Source of the DNA: Paramacrobiotus metropolitanus | Lineage: Eukaryota > Tardigrada > Eutardigrada > Parachela > Macrobiotidae | NCBI RefSeq assembly: GCF_019649055.1 | Contig: NW_026570296.1 | Location: 372,001 to 436,000 of the forward strand | Direction of reading: 5' to 3' | Length of the DNA stretch: 64,000 nucleotides | Shown here: piece after piece, positions 39,679 to 51,480 of the stretch | How the letters are laid out: every line of letters starts with the position of its first letter | How positions within the stretch are numbered: the stretch's first letter is position 1 | Program-made: the position numbers and the translations under genes | The notes under the pieces: model-generated | Told to the model about the DNA's origin: nothing | Databases searched by the model: none | Seen by the model: the letters and a program-made list of their open reading frames with translations, nothing else

Positions 39679-42600
39679 GATGGCACTTGCAGGTATCCTG
39701 CCCCGATTCAAGCAATTACTGCATAAACAAGCTGTTGTAGTCGCAGACTCGCAGTCAACAAATAAAGAGAGGAAATATCCAATATACGGCAGTATTCTGG
39801 ATGTGGTTGTGTAACTCTGCCGAGGTCCTATTCTGGAAGCTAATATGGGAGTTCTGGAACCCCGATTAAAGACTCGACGATCAAATCTACAAGCTGAAGC
39901 AGTTGTAGAAAATTCAAAATTGTGAAAGCCGATGTCATGATGGGAGCTGGGATGACACAGAGACAGCTATTCTTTTGGCAAGTCAAATGTATGACTTGCC
40001 ACAGCATGTCATTCCCAGAGGCGCCGAACAGCGCACCACAATCTACTCGATCAGCCCACAGGCACGTACCGTCGAACAGCATTCTCGTGAAGAGATGCCC
40101 TGCTGCAGTTTTGCAAAATATTGGTGCTGTGGATCGTTGGAACAATGTGTAACAGAAGTTCAGGAATAAGGAAGCACAGTGGACTTCAAAAAAATGCCAC
40201 AGTCGGTCCGTGACGGCCAGTTTGTTAGCCATGAACAATATTTCCCTACTTAACACTTCTCTTTTGCATACAGTCTGAAAAGCGCTTTCACTAGATCTAC
40301 ATCGGTATACTTTCCGGATGCCATTTTACGCCATTCTATGCAAACAATGCCCAACCGGAAGAAAAGAATAACCAAACCATTACAAAATTAAAACCATAAC
40401 TGCTGGAGCACGAACGACAACATACGGCCGACAAAATTTGTTTTTATTAGTCGGCGGCCGATTGCCAGCCGGAAGTGGCTGCTTGAGAACAGTTAAGTGC
40501 CCATATGCGTGCGTTTTTGTAATTGTGGTTACACAAGTGTAATTGTGGTTACCTTTTTGATATCCACTGTATATCGGTGTTACAAGCGCTACCTATGCCA
40601 CATGTCGAATGCACACATCACTCCTTTGTTATTATGCACCTTGAAACGAGCTTTATAGCCGCCTTCCGTATTCGCGCTGTGCTCCGGTCTAGGAGTGCAC
40701 AGTCTGCTGCATTTTCCAAGTTTATTTATTTGCTGATTTACAACCACTTATCCTACAGAAACGTATTTCATCAGGAAAGGATGATAGGAACCATCCATGT
40801 ACTGTGCTACGCCACGTCGATTGCGCAACCTACCGGCAACTACTGACGTTTACAAGCGCTATTCCCGTGCCGGCGTGCCGATAACGGCCGGCATGAGAAT
40901 TGGACTTGTGAACGTTAAAATCGTCAGGAGCGGCGGCAAAAACAACAAAACGTGGTGAACGGAGTGAAAGGTACAGAAGGTAGTGTGCGCAAAAGGCACT
41001 TTACGGAGAAAAGGTGGTGCAGAAAGTTGTGAATGGAGTGGACACCTTGAAAATATGCTAAGTAATTTGTGTCAAGTTTTTCACTGTACGTCGTTTGGCT
41101 TAGAAACTTGCCAGTGGAAAATGGTTGGATTTTGTGGTTGCACAAGGTTAGTAGGATACGCTTATATTAAGGGCCTTTAAGGCTATTTTTGTACGGGTAG
41201 GCCTGGATGAGCTTATCGCTATATTCAAGTACAGACGGCAAAAACTCCCACGTCCGAATAAGTGTCCAGTCACCGGGAGATAGTGGCGCGAAGCAAGTCA
41301 AGAGCCTAAGTCGAAGCCTGAAGTATGTCTGCTATCGAGAAATCGCCATTAATGTTAACAACTGCCCAGTAGCTGGCGGTATTTCGAACCCAGGGCCAAT
41401 GTACCATGTGAGAGATACACGCGGGATCTGTCAATTGTGAATCTGGAAGAAGTTATCGCCACCACAATGTTTGCACTTTCCAGGCGAAACTCCGAAAACT
41501 AAACTTCCGCTTCCAACCTTGGAACCGGTTCCAAATAATCTTGCTGCTCGCAGCCTTCGGACTAACCATGGCTTTATTAACAATAAATGCCGTGTTAAAT
41601 TTAGCCTTGTCATGCATCCATCTGACAATTTAAACTGTTGCTGTGCGCTGCAAACCTATCGAGCCCGCCACGGTAATGTCAGTAACACTGAACACAGTAC
41701 TGTAGCTACTGTTTTTCAATCCTCTGGATACTGTACCGTCTGTACGTTATTATACGCGTCTATGTGCTGCACACTTACAGTGGTCGCCCTTTTTAAAACA
41801 GGCTTGCATTATTAATTTTCTAATATAACTGAATAGCCTACATTGATTTTAATTACTGATGCTGTCAATGGTGCCTGAGAAGGGAATTAAATCGCGCAGC
41901 TGATTGTAGCCACCGGATTTCCGGTTTGTGGGCCAGTGGCCTTATTTTCCCAAAGTAGAACCACAAAATATAGACCTTGAGCGAATATCCACGAATTCAT
42001 GTACTCGTACTCGGTACTACCGAATTCCTTCACCATGCTGTAATCGGTGTGATGTACGTTATCTAAGCTGACTAAGCAAAAATAATTTTCTGCAAAAATA
42101 ATTGCAAAAATAATGACTGCAAAAATAATTTTCTGATGCATCGGCTTAGTTTAGCGAGAGTGGACGCCGTCATAGTCTCCAAAAAGAACGGGAAGTAATG
42201 CCGCACTTTTGCAAAGTGTGCTTGCATCCAGTTAAATGGGCAACCACCGACAAAGGACAAACATATATATTAAGTACAACGTCCTTCGGACATCGGTGGA
42301 TATAGTGATCTTGCCGATATCAGGAAGATTCAGCACACAGAAAAATAAAACGGTGTTTCGTATACGCAACTGCAGCGAGGACATGCAGTTTCTGTTCTCG
42401 GTACATTTTGCGATCGAGAACAGAAAGCCGGCATATAATGTCCAAAAAGAACCGGAAGTAATGTCGAACTTGTGCAAATACTACTGGTATATAGTGTCAA
42501 TGCAACTGCAACCACCGACAAACACAGAAGTATGTATACTTCTACTACATGTACAGTCTGTATATAGATATAGCATGCTTATGAACACAGTCACTTTCTG

Positions 42601-43041
42601 ATTGTACAGTATTAATGCAGAGTATGGGCAACAAAACGTCAAGGTAGGAATCTGTTTGATTACAAGGGAGACGATCTACCGACACCACTCTACCGCGTTC
42701 TTATGGTACCCGTTAGTCACTTCAAAAAAATAACACCTAAATTTTGATTCTCTGCTGTGAATTGTAACATCAACACACACTACATCGATAACTATACAAA
42801 AGAACAAAGCAGTAATGGAATGCATGTAGGTATACAAACTAAAAAAGTACAGAGGCGAATGCAAAATAAAAGCACAAAGGATAAAAAATAAAAGCAATGA
42901 CAAGAGCAATAATCAGTTCCGTAATCATTTCATCATATGTATACCATCCATGAAAGTGCTACCTAAAACATCATTCCGGATTTTTCCGACAAACTGAAGC
43001 AATTTACCACCGAGTAATCCGATTCCCACGCACGTCCCCCA
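39679..43041. other. Spacer between copies E and F
   Basis: No gene was recognised. The minus-strand frame 40256-39840 (138 residues) and the plus-strand frame 41471-41815 have no domain signature. From about 41440 to 43040 the sequence is repeated, in diverged form, at 48060-48850 and 50510-51480, showing duplicated flanks. Near 42075-42135 there is a short GCAAAAATAATT tandem. Confidence 0.45.
41440..42300. repeat. Duplicated flank, copy 1
   Basis: Diverged direct match to 48060-48850 (for example the shared CTTATTTTCCCAAAGTA and GTCCACGAATTCATGTAC-like words). Non-coding. Confidence 0.6.
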
Positions 43042-46000
43042 CTACTTTTTGGCCGCCTTCCACTGTTCAATCTGCTTGCCGGAGAACTTGAGCTGCATAA
43101 AGTCCACATTGTATTCACGGCCGGCGACGTTCACTGTATGCCGTCCAGCGCGCAGCTGACCATATGTCGCTTCTTTAAAGGCACCCTCCACGAAAGCAAA
43201 CAGCTGCTGTCCACGCTTCAGAAGATCCACAGCACAAGCAATCTGGTTTGGCAAGGCGAACTTTCCCACTGGTATTTCCATCTTCAAGCCAGACGGTGGA
43301 CTGGGATCCAGCTTGCTCTCACCGGAAACTACTGCCGGATGCCAGTATCCGCTCGTGTACAGAATGAAAATCTTTTCCCTCGGCTTGCACGACAGATACT
43401 TGTATGAACTGGAGTCGTCCATGGAAGCGACGCGAAACTCATGGGTCACGTATTTCCGGGGCTTTATGGGAAACTGCAGGCCTTCTTTGGCAGCACCATG
43501 CTTGAATAAGTAAATCCGGTATATTTCTTCGTGAAGCAGCGTAGCGCACTAAATAACAAACAGTATTATCTACATAATCGACCGAAGCGTAGCGAAGGTC
43601 TTCTATGTTCAGCGTTTATGAAAAAAGTGGTGTCCGTCGGTCACCGCCACTTAATGCACACATGCGCAGGTTTATTATCAAATGCACGTATGCGCGCTGA
43701 CCGTATATACTCGAGCCGCAAGCAAACTATGGTGTCCGTCGGTCACCGCCACTTAATGCATAAATGCGCGGGTTTAGTATCAAATGCACGTATGCACGCT
43801 GGCCGTATATACTCAAGCCGCAAGCAAACTATGGTGTCCGTCGGTCACCGCAACGTAATTCACCGCAACGTAATTCACACGTGCGCAGTTGCCTTTTCTA
43901 TCAAATTCCCACATGCGCCGTGGCCGTATATACACCCACCTTATATATTCTGGTGGTATCCGTCCGTCGGTCACCGCATCAAAAGTGAAAAGGCACAGTG
44001 GCCGTTTATTCTCGCGCTACATATGAATTGTAATGACAGTACATTGGTCACCGCCACCGAATGCACACATATGAACGGTGGTATTTGTTACCGTCTGCAG
44101 TCTGCGTACACATGCGACGTGACCGTATAAACTCGCAACCGATGGTATCCGTCCGTCGGTCACCACATACAAAACAGAAAGGGCTCAGTGGCCGTTTATA
44201 CTCACGGGCCACGGCTATCGCCAGCCGTGGTGTCATTTGTCTGGTACCGATGCCCTTTGGTTACTTTGCTATACATATTTACAAACTGTATACAATACTA
44301 TGAATTATAACCATTCAAATACAGACAATTTGAGCAAAATTGGGCAGCAGAAATATCAATGGCCAGATTATGGCAATAGCCGTTCCGTAGTCCGTCAACG
44401 AGACGGCTGTTGCAAACTGCCGCATTTTTCCCAAATCGCTCAATTTGCTAAAATTGCTTTTGAATACTTTAGCCGCTCGATGATAAAGCACTACCTGGTC
44501 TGGTGCGAAAAAACTCAAACGATGGTCGATGTATTGTATTTGGCGAAATTAAAGCAAGGCAAAATTATACCAGTTGCCGTTTTTGTGATACTATGTAGAT
44601 AGAATTTTGAAACGGCTGCCTTACAATGGCACAGCCATCCGCTGGGTCAAAAGAACTTTCTTCGTACTGTGGTCCAAGGGTGCTGCCCTTAGAGGGGATT
44701 TTCAAAATTTGCCACTGTGACTGTAAGAGATGACCTTCAAAATCTCTTTCCAGACCGTCTCCTGTACCTGCCCATCGTCAAACAGGCAACCTTCGGCAAG
44801 AATGATGAAACACGAAACGGAAATCGTGGTTTTTACATTAATGTATTACCTTACCGTTGAATACCTAAACTGCCCAAGCGTTAACAATGCATCACCACGA
44901 CGAAAAAAAAAGTTCATCGAAAATTAATCTTATTTGAGGAAAACTACTTTTGATTAAAATTATTCGTGCGAAATGAGAATCATTGTTACCGAAAACTTGA
45001 TAGATGTGTTTGGCAGTAAGGAACACATTAATTGTCTGAGATTCAAAATGGTGAGTCCGGCATGAATAACATTGAACCGTCATACCTAAAGAACTTGGCA
45101 GAGCAAATTTACGCAGTTTAGGAACAACCAAATGTTCATCTGTCCGGGCGGTTTTACCGGTTATAGATTTTCTATGTACTTTTAAACGTCTACCTTAGTA
45201 AAGTGGATGTTGCAGAGTACAGCAAAGTGCTATAACCGGTAAAACCGCCCGGAAACTCAGACTTCGAAATATCGTATTTGGAACTATTTACAGTACTTTA
45301 TCCTGCAGAGCTGCATCAAATTTTACAGTCACTTTACTAATTTGCGGCAGCTCTGCAGAAGCCAAAGTACTTACTGCAAATAGTTCTAAATCGATAATTG
45401 TAAACATCGTATAATGGACTCCTACCGCCAACGACCTAATGCGAATTATCTAATCCTGATACGCTTCGGTCATGCAGTGCCCGCCAAAAGCGAGAGCACT
45501 TTCCTAGTTTTATTGAACGTGGTATTTACTCACTATTTCGTAATCCGATTAAGAATCAGTACCACGGTGGATACTCTAACCTTTATTTGTCCCTTGGTCA
45601 ATTGCTCATCGGTCAGCAGTGGGAATCGGATGAGGAAGAGAGCGTCGCCCAGCACTTGTCGGCGGTTTGCAGCGGAATGAGGCTTATTTTGGCGAGTGCA
45701 GGCAGCCACCGCCCATCTACGCCAACACAGTTGGAGTAACAAGAACATCGGTTATTGACAGATTTTCTGTATTTGCTAGCAACTAGATGTCAGTAAATGA
45801 TGCACCTATGTTTCTGCCTGTTTGACGTGTTAGCGAAGCGATGCAGCGCTCACTTACTTGTCCACGGCGCCGCAGATAACATTCTCGTCAGCCGACAGTG
45901 TATCCCGTCGCAGGATCATCTCCAGCGTCTTCTGTCCGATTTCGGAAAACTGTTTGGACTGCAACACCGCCATACTCGACTCGTCCACAACATCCAGGCA

Positions 46001-47017
46001 CTTCTCCACAATCCAGTCACAGTCGGGCGTCCAGCGAAGCGCCTACATACACAGAACCGCAATATGAACTTATTCCCTTACGGAAGTCGGTCGACAAACA
46101 GAAACCAGAATATGAGCTAAGTAAAACGTGTAAAATAACAGTTGAAAGGGAGTATTACATTGAAGAACCGAAAAAGAAAAACCCTGACACCGCTCCATTT
46201 CAGATCCACTTAAAAAAAGCACAACGAAAATGCAGATAAACAGAGCAAGACAAAATACCAAAATACAAAAAGCTGCAGTAGAGACCGAAAATTTGTGTTT
46301 CACTGAGAAACATTTAAAGTGAATTTTCCATTCAGTCAGTTTATGCTAGTGAATCTTGGGATGTTTAACGTCTGTACACTTACATTTTCCAGAAACATCA
46401 GGCAGGTATCAGGCTTCATCTGCTCGAGGATGAAGCTAGTGCAGCGGTCGGCCAACCAGGGCAAATCATACTTGTCCGCGCAGTACAGAGTCTGCAGAAC
46501 GTTCTCGGGCTGCAGATTCTCCACCGAATCAGTGTAGATGTAGCTGCAAAGGGAGCGAAAATACCGTTGAAGTTGGCGAGTGGATTTCATTCTTAGCAGC
46601 TAAAAGTTCCAAGGAGGCACAGCAATACCCTGACACTCTGCTTCGCGCTAAGGTACCTGAGCATGTTGGCGAAGGCTTCGGGAAGGATTTCCGGGACTTG
46701 GATGATATCCAGATTGTTCTTGGCTAAACTCCCGTGGAACATGGTGTAGAACACATCGCTGCTGATACTCAGAGCGAACCTGCAAATACACCAGCTCAAG
46801 CATGTCAGGACAGGACAAACGTCGCTTTACTGCACTGTTGAGTGGAGAAGAGCATCTCGTACTTGTGGGCTGGGAAGATCTTTGCTTCGCCATGCTCGCG
46901 GCCCACAGCAAACTCAATGTCGCTCAGCTCTGCGTTGGCCAGAACAGCCTTCATCCGACTGGCGATGTGAGGAACTGCGCCTCGACGTTCTGCACTGATA
47001 AACGACGATTGAGACAT
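43042..47017 (-). CDS. BTB-BACK protein with tandem barrel-like C-terminus (copy F, intact)
   Basis: Exons are 47017-46863, 46779-46657, 46543-46384, 46042-45858, 45716-45581 and 43548-43042, for 421 residues. BTB: AELSDIEFAVGREHGEAKIF, SISSDVFYTMFHGSLAKNNL, ADKYDLPWLADRCTSFILEQ. BACK: TLEMILRRDTLSADENVICG, RRQVLGDALFLIRFPLLTD. C-terminal blocks: EKIFILYTSGYWHPAVV and EATYGQLRAGRHTVNVAGRE. Unlike its sisters, exon 6 uses an acceptor two bases further in; a two-base gain downstream restores the frame. Intron 5 is about 2 kb and holds a 102-base minisatellite and two foldback repeats. Confidence 0.8.
43630..44190. repeat. 102-base minisatellite in intron 5 of copy F
   Basis: Units begin GTGTCCGTCGGTCACCGCCA at 43630, 43732 and 43834. 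More diverged partial units follow near 43960, 44045 and 44145. The period of 102 is a multiple of three, which explains a 199-residue open frame on the plus strand; no coding role is proposed. Confidence 0.8.
45144..45252. repeat. Foldback with 23-bp perfect arms
   Basis: Arms 45144-45166 and 45230-45252 (starting CCGGGCGGTTTTACCGG) are perfect inverted repeats around 63 bases. It lies in intron 5 of copy F. Confidence 0.7.
45271..45396. repeat. Second foldback, imperfect arms of about 45 bases
   Basis: The left arm ATCGTATTTGGAACTATTT and its extension to CTGCAGAGCTGC pair with the right arm ending AAATAGTTCTAAATCGAT, with small indels. It immediately follows the 45144-45252 foldback. Confidence 0.55.
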
Positions 47018-47318
47018 GATGCAGCGGCCCGCGGGAAACTGCCCAGGATGACAAATACAGCAAAATCCTACTCGGGCGGAATTGACTCGGTAGATTATTG
47101 CTGAATTTACAGTTTAAAATGGGAATCTATCAAACAGTATAAACCAGCAAAGAATAAATTACCGTGCAAAAAAAGGCTAGATTCTAGAAGTCGTGAGTAG
47201 AAGAGTGAATTCCTCAGTAAAATGTAGAAATATCGTAATTTATAGAAAGTAGTGACAAGTTGACAACTGACAAGGTCTCGATTTCCTGCAGCTTTGCAAC
47301 CGGATGTGCACAGTTGTG

Positions 47319-47327
47319 CACGTAACA
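47319..47327 (-). promoter_or_regulatory. Shared upstream motif of BTB copy F
   Basis: CACGTAACA lies 302 bases upstream of the start, preceded by GTGCACAGTTGTG. Only the core is kept, and the CCACCACG extension is lost. Confidence 0.3.
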
Positions 47328-47401
47328 CGAATAACGAAGCCACACCGTGCGGCGCGCATGTACTGTACTTCGAATTACGGTCGCAGCGAAGAATGTCCTA
47401 C

Positions 47402-48015
47402 CTGAACGGGACCATCCGCCAGCTCGGCGTCGGTCAGCAGGGGAAAGCGGAGGAGGAACAGGGCATCGCCCAGCATCTGGCGCCGGTTGACACCCGACGC
47501 GTCCAGATTATTGCGCGCACACGCCGCCGTCGCCCACCTATATGTCCACAACCCATCATCATAACGGTTTCACAAGAAGCAATCAGAAAGCATAAGGCAT
47601 TTTACTCGTAGTACGATAGTAGACTAGTAGCAATGTTAATTTTCATTTTTTCAATATTAAACCGAATAATGGGTCGCGCAATATAAAATCTAATGCATAC
47701 GCCTCTTCTAACTACAGTAGTGTCTTCGGTTTCTTTATCCTACGGTTGGTCGTACTCAAGTTATCTCTTAAAACAGACCTCTGCGTACAGTAGCTAAAAA
47801 CGATTGTCATACGCGAACACGACGGCACTCACTTGTCGACCGCCGTGCAAATGGTGTTCTCGTCCGCCGACAGTGTGTTGCGCCGCAGAATCATCTCCAG
47901 CGTGCTCCGGTCCAGGGCGGGCAAATGCTCCGACTGGCAGACAATAGCTGGATGCATCCACAATGTCCCAGCATTTCTCCAGCACCGCATCACACTGCGG
48001 AGTCCAGCGGAGCGC
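47402..48015 (-). pseudogene. BTB family relic: exons 4 and 5 only (copy G)
   Basis: Exon 4 (48015-47833) is 183 nt instead of 185, with two bases missing near 47950, so its frame is broken. Exon 5 (47537-47402) is a full 136 nt and open. Both are nearly the same as exons 4 and 5 of copy I at 56.0-56.7 kb, including about 80 bases of flank and the intervening intron. Exons 1-3 and 6 are absent. It is a partial segmental duplicate of copy I. Confidence 0.75.
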
Positions 48016-48059
48016 CTGTCATGAACAAGTACAGTACTTGAGCCGTTGCGCCGCAGACT

Positions 48060-48850
48060 GGGAAGAGCAAAGTCCCAGAATCTGGAAGAAGTCGCCACCC
48101 CAATGTTTCCAGTCTCCAGATGAAACTCCGGAAGCCAGACTTCCGCTAATATCCGGCCTTGGAATTGCGACACTCCATTACTGCAATCTTGCTCAGTATA
48201 GCTGCATTCTGCATCATCAGGAGTTGGTACTTACTAATTCCTGTAAACCTGTCAGTTGTAAGCCATAGTAACAAAGTACATAGTACAACAGCCACTAGTA
48301 CTAGCCACTGCAGTGGCTGCTGCTCCCTTACAGTAGTCTCTTTTTGAAACGGTTTTGCTTCATTAATTTTCTAATATAACTGTATATTCTACATTGGTTT
48401 TAATTACTGACGCTGTTAATGGTACCGGAGAAAGGAACGAAATCGCGCAGCTGGCTGCAACAACCGGATTTCCGGTTTTTAGGCCTGTAGCCTTATTTTC
48501 CCAAAGTACTGTATATCCACAAAATATACACCTTGAGTGAATGTCCACGAATTCATGTACTAACAAATTCCTTCACCACGCTGTAATGTACGGTATCTAA
48601 GCATGACGATTGCAAAAATAATTTTCTATTCATCGGTTCAGTTAAGCGAGAGCGGACGCCGTCATCGTCTGCAAAATGAACCGGAAGCGATGCCGCACTT
48701 TTGCAAAGTGTGCATGCATCGCAACCACCGACAAAGGACAAACATATTAAGTACAAGATCTATACTACGCGCGGCGCCCCATAGTTTTGAGATCTCTATA
48801 ACCATAAAACTTCTGGAAAAACGGACAACGTCATTAGATCCGGGATAGTT
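48060..48850. repeat. Duplicated flank, copy 2
   Basis: Diverged match to 41440-42300. It lies just upstream, on the minus strand, of relic G. Confidence 0.6.
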
Positions 48851-49061
48851 CAGAAGTGGCCGGCATGTGTTTTTTTTTATGAAAATATCGAGCCGGCATC
48901 AAGCCGGCATCAAGACCAGATTGATCCAGCCCATCTTAAAGGTCACCTTGAAACTTGGAAATATTTGCCTAGATACAATACAAAATACCAATTGACATAA
49001 TTATCACACTAATTAAACCGAAAAATAAATAAATTATTGTACTTATTCAAACACTCGCGTT

Positions 49062-49297
49062 TAAGGGGCATCCATAAATTACGTACGCAGAAAACCACGA
49101 TTTTTTCACCCCTCCCTCCCCCTTCGTAGCGGTCCGTCACATTTGCTTGACCCCTCCCCCCTGGTTCGTTCAATCGTAATATATGGAGCTGACCACCCCC
49201 TCCCCCCTGGGTTCGTCGAGGCCGTCACAGCTTGTCACGCTTTTTGGACCCCTCCCTCCCTGGTTCGCTGCGTACGTAATTTATGGATCCCCCCTTA
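49062..49297. mobile_element. MITE-like element with 30-bp terminal inverted repeats
   Basis: The left end TAAGGGGCATCCATAAATTA mirrors the right end, TAATTTATGGATCCCCCCTTA. The inside is C-rich with repeated CCCCTCCC runs. Ends of the type ATCCATAAATTACGT occur in many animal miniature elements. ATTCAAAC occurs on both sides of the element. Confidence 0.65.
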
Positions 49298-49389
49298 TTC
49301 AAACATTGCTGCCGGTGTTGCCGAGCTCGAAACACGTTTAAAATCAACCGATATAAAATGTAAAAATATCAATTATAAAATCAATACGA

Positions 49390-50190
49390 AAAATCACTGG
49401 ACGAGTGAGTGACCGAAACACTATCACCGACCGCTGAGCGGAATCTCTAGATGAGTGGGTGACCGAGCTACCACCACTGACCAGTAAGAAAAATCACTAG
49501 ACAAGTGAGTGACCGAAACACCTTTACTGCCCACTGAGCGGAATTTCTAGGTGAGTGAGTCATCGAGCGGGCTTTGTTCTTGCTCGGTCACATCCTCACC
49601 TAGCGATTTTTCTCCTTACCTAGCGATATTTCTTACTGGACAGGTTGAGCTCGGTCAGTCACTCACCTAGTGATTGAGTGCGTCAGAAAATCGCTAGGTG
49701 AGTACGTGACCGAGCTACCACCACTGTCCAGTGCCCAGAACCCGTTAGGTGAAAGAGTACCGAGATACCACTACTGTCCAGTGCACAAACTCCGCTAAGT
49801 GATCTAGTGACCGAGCTACCAATACTGTCTAGTGCATAGATCCCGTTAGGTAGATGGGTGACCGAGCTGCCGATACTGTCCAGTGCATAGATCCCGTTAG
49901 GTAGATGGATGACCGAGCTACCAATACTGTCCAGTGCATAGATCCCGTTAGGTAGATGGGTGACCGAGCTACCAATACTGTCCAGTACACAGAGCCCGTT
50001 AGGTGAACGCGTGACCGAGCTACCACTACTGTCCAGTGCACGAACTCCGTTAAGTGATCTAGTGACCGAGTTACCAGTACTGGCCTTTGCATAGATCCCG
50101 TTAGGTAGGTGGGTGACCGAGCTACCAAAGCTATCCAGTGCACAGAGCCCGTTAGGTGAACGTTATGACCAAACTGCAATATTACTGAGC
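49390..50190. repeat. Minisatellite, 51-base unit, with related GTGAGTGACCGA region
   Basis: From about 49730 to 50180, nine units of about 51 bases each contain CCCGTTAGGTAGATGGGTGA, CCGAGCTACCAATACTG and TCCAGTGC. The preceding 49390-49700 is a looser array of GTGAGTGACCGA and CTAGGTGAGT words on both strands. The 51-base period keeps a minus-strand frame open (137 residues), which is taken as chance. Confidence 0.8.
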
Positions 50191-51480
50191 AGAATAGAGC
50201 AGGGCCTGCTAAGTTCTTAATGGATGACCTATCTGGCACCACTGTCCAGTCTTAGCGTCCTTTTAGTTTGTAATGTGATACTCTCGTGGGTGATTAGATT
50301 CGGATGGTTTTTCGCTAAGAAAATTTAACAAAAAATGATCTGTAAAGTCAAAGTAATTGCGTTCGACTGCACGAAACCAAAACATCCATTTTTTTATAAA
50401 ATTTTTGTTATCGGGCTCTTCAGATTTATCCGTTCTGAGTTAACAATCCGTTAACCGGCCAAGGAGTTTAGAACCCAGGAAACGCGGAGGCGAAGCCGAG
50501 GCTGTTTCTTGTACTAGTATAACGTCCATCGGACACTGGTAAATAGAGCGATCACTGCCAATATCAGGAAGATTCATCACACAGACAAACAATGCGGTGT
50601 TTCGTGTACGCAGTTAAAGGCCTGTTTTTCACTTCAGTTCAGTCTCGTTTTATACGTGCGTCAAAATGGAGGCTCATGTGTGCCCACTACACCACCGGTG
50701 CGTATGCCAGAAATGAGGTCCGTAAGAAGAAGCGGTGCTGACATCCAGCTTCGCCCGTGCTAATGAACACAGCCTCTTCCGAACTGTACAGTACTTACTA
50801 ATGCAAAGATTATCGACAGTACAGGCACCCCCCGCTCAAGAAAGTTTTTAAGCCAAAGAATTGGTATTGAGATTATAAGCGAGGAAATGCGGCTTCTTTT
50901 CTCGGTACATTTAGCGACATGGTAGAGAAGGAAGATGTGTACTTTGCCTTTCATTTAGATGAATGGAAATGGTGCTATGATTTTTTTGGTTAACTGATGC
51001 TCTTGTACTGTACTTCTATTACATTTTCCAGTATGAATCGCTAATAAAAATGCCCGTGTAGTGCCAAGTATGTGGCACAAAACGCCAACTTAAGAATCTG
51101 TTGGATTACATGGGAGACGATGTATCGACACCAGTCTATCGCGTTCTTATGGTACCATTTACCAGAAAAATAATACCCAAATTTTGATTATCGGCTGTGA
51201 ATCGCAACAGCAAAACACACTACATCGATAACTATACAAAAGAATAAAACATCAATTGAATCCATGTATATATGCAAACTAAAAAGTACAGATGCGAATG
51301 CAAAATAAAAGCACAGAGGATAAAACATAAAAGCACTGACAAGAGGAATAATCAGTCCTATAATCATCTCATCATATATCATTCATAAAAGTGCTAAAGC
51401 ATCATTCCGGATTTTTCCCATTTTTCGACAAACTGAAGTAATTCAACACCGACTGATGTGATTCCAACGCACGGTCCCCA
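50191..51480. other. Spacer upstream of minisatellite to copy H 3' flank
   Basis: No gene was recognised. Parts at 50520-50620 and 50870-51480 match 42280-42440 and 42560-43040 in diverged form, as the shared 3' flank of copies F and H. Confidence 0.5.

Noticed and set aside
39840-40256. 138-residue minus-strand frame that looked transposase-like
   Set aside because: No catalytic motif or terminal repeats could be found; left as spacer.
43531-44130. 199-residue plus-strand frame with repeating 34-residue unit
   Set aside because: Explained by the 102-base minisatellite inside an intron of copy F; the repeat period alone keeps the frame open.
49829-50242. 137-residue minus-strand frame with 17-residue repeats
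   Set aside because: Explained by the 51-base minisatellite; no start context, splice sites or domain.
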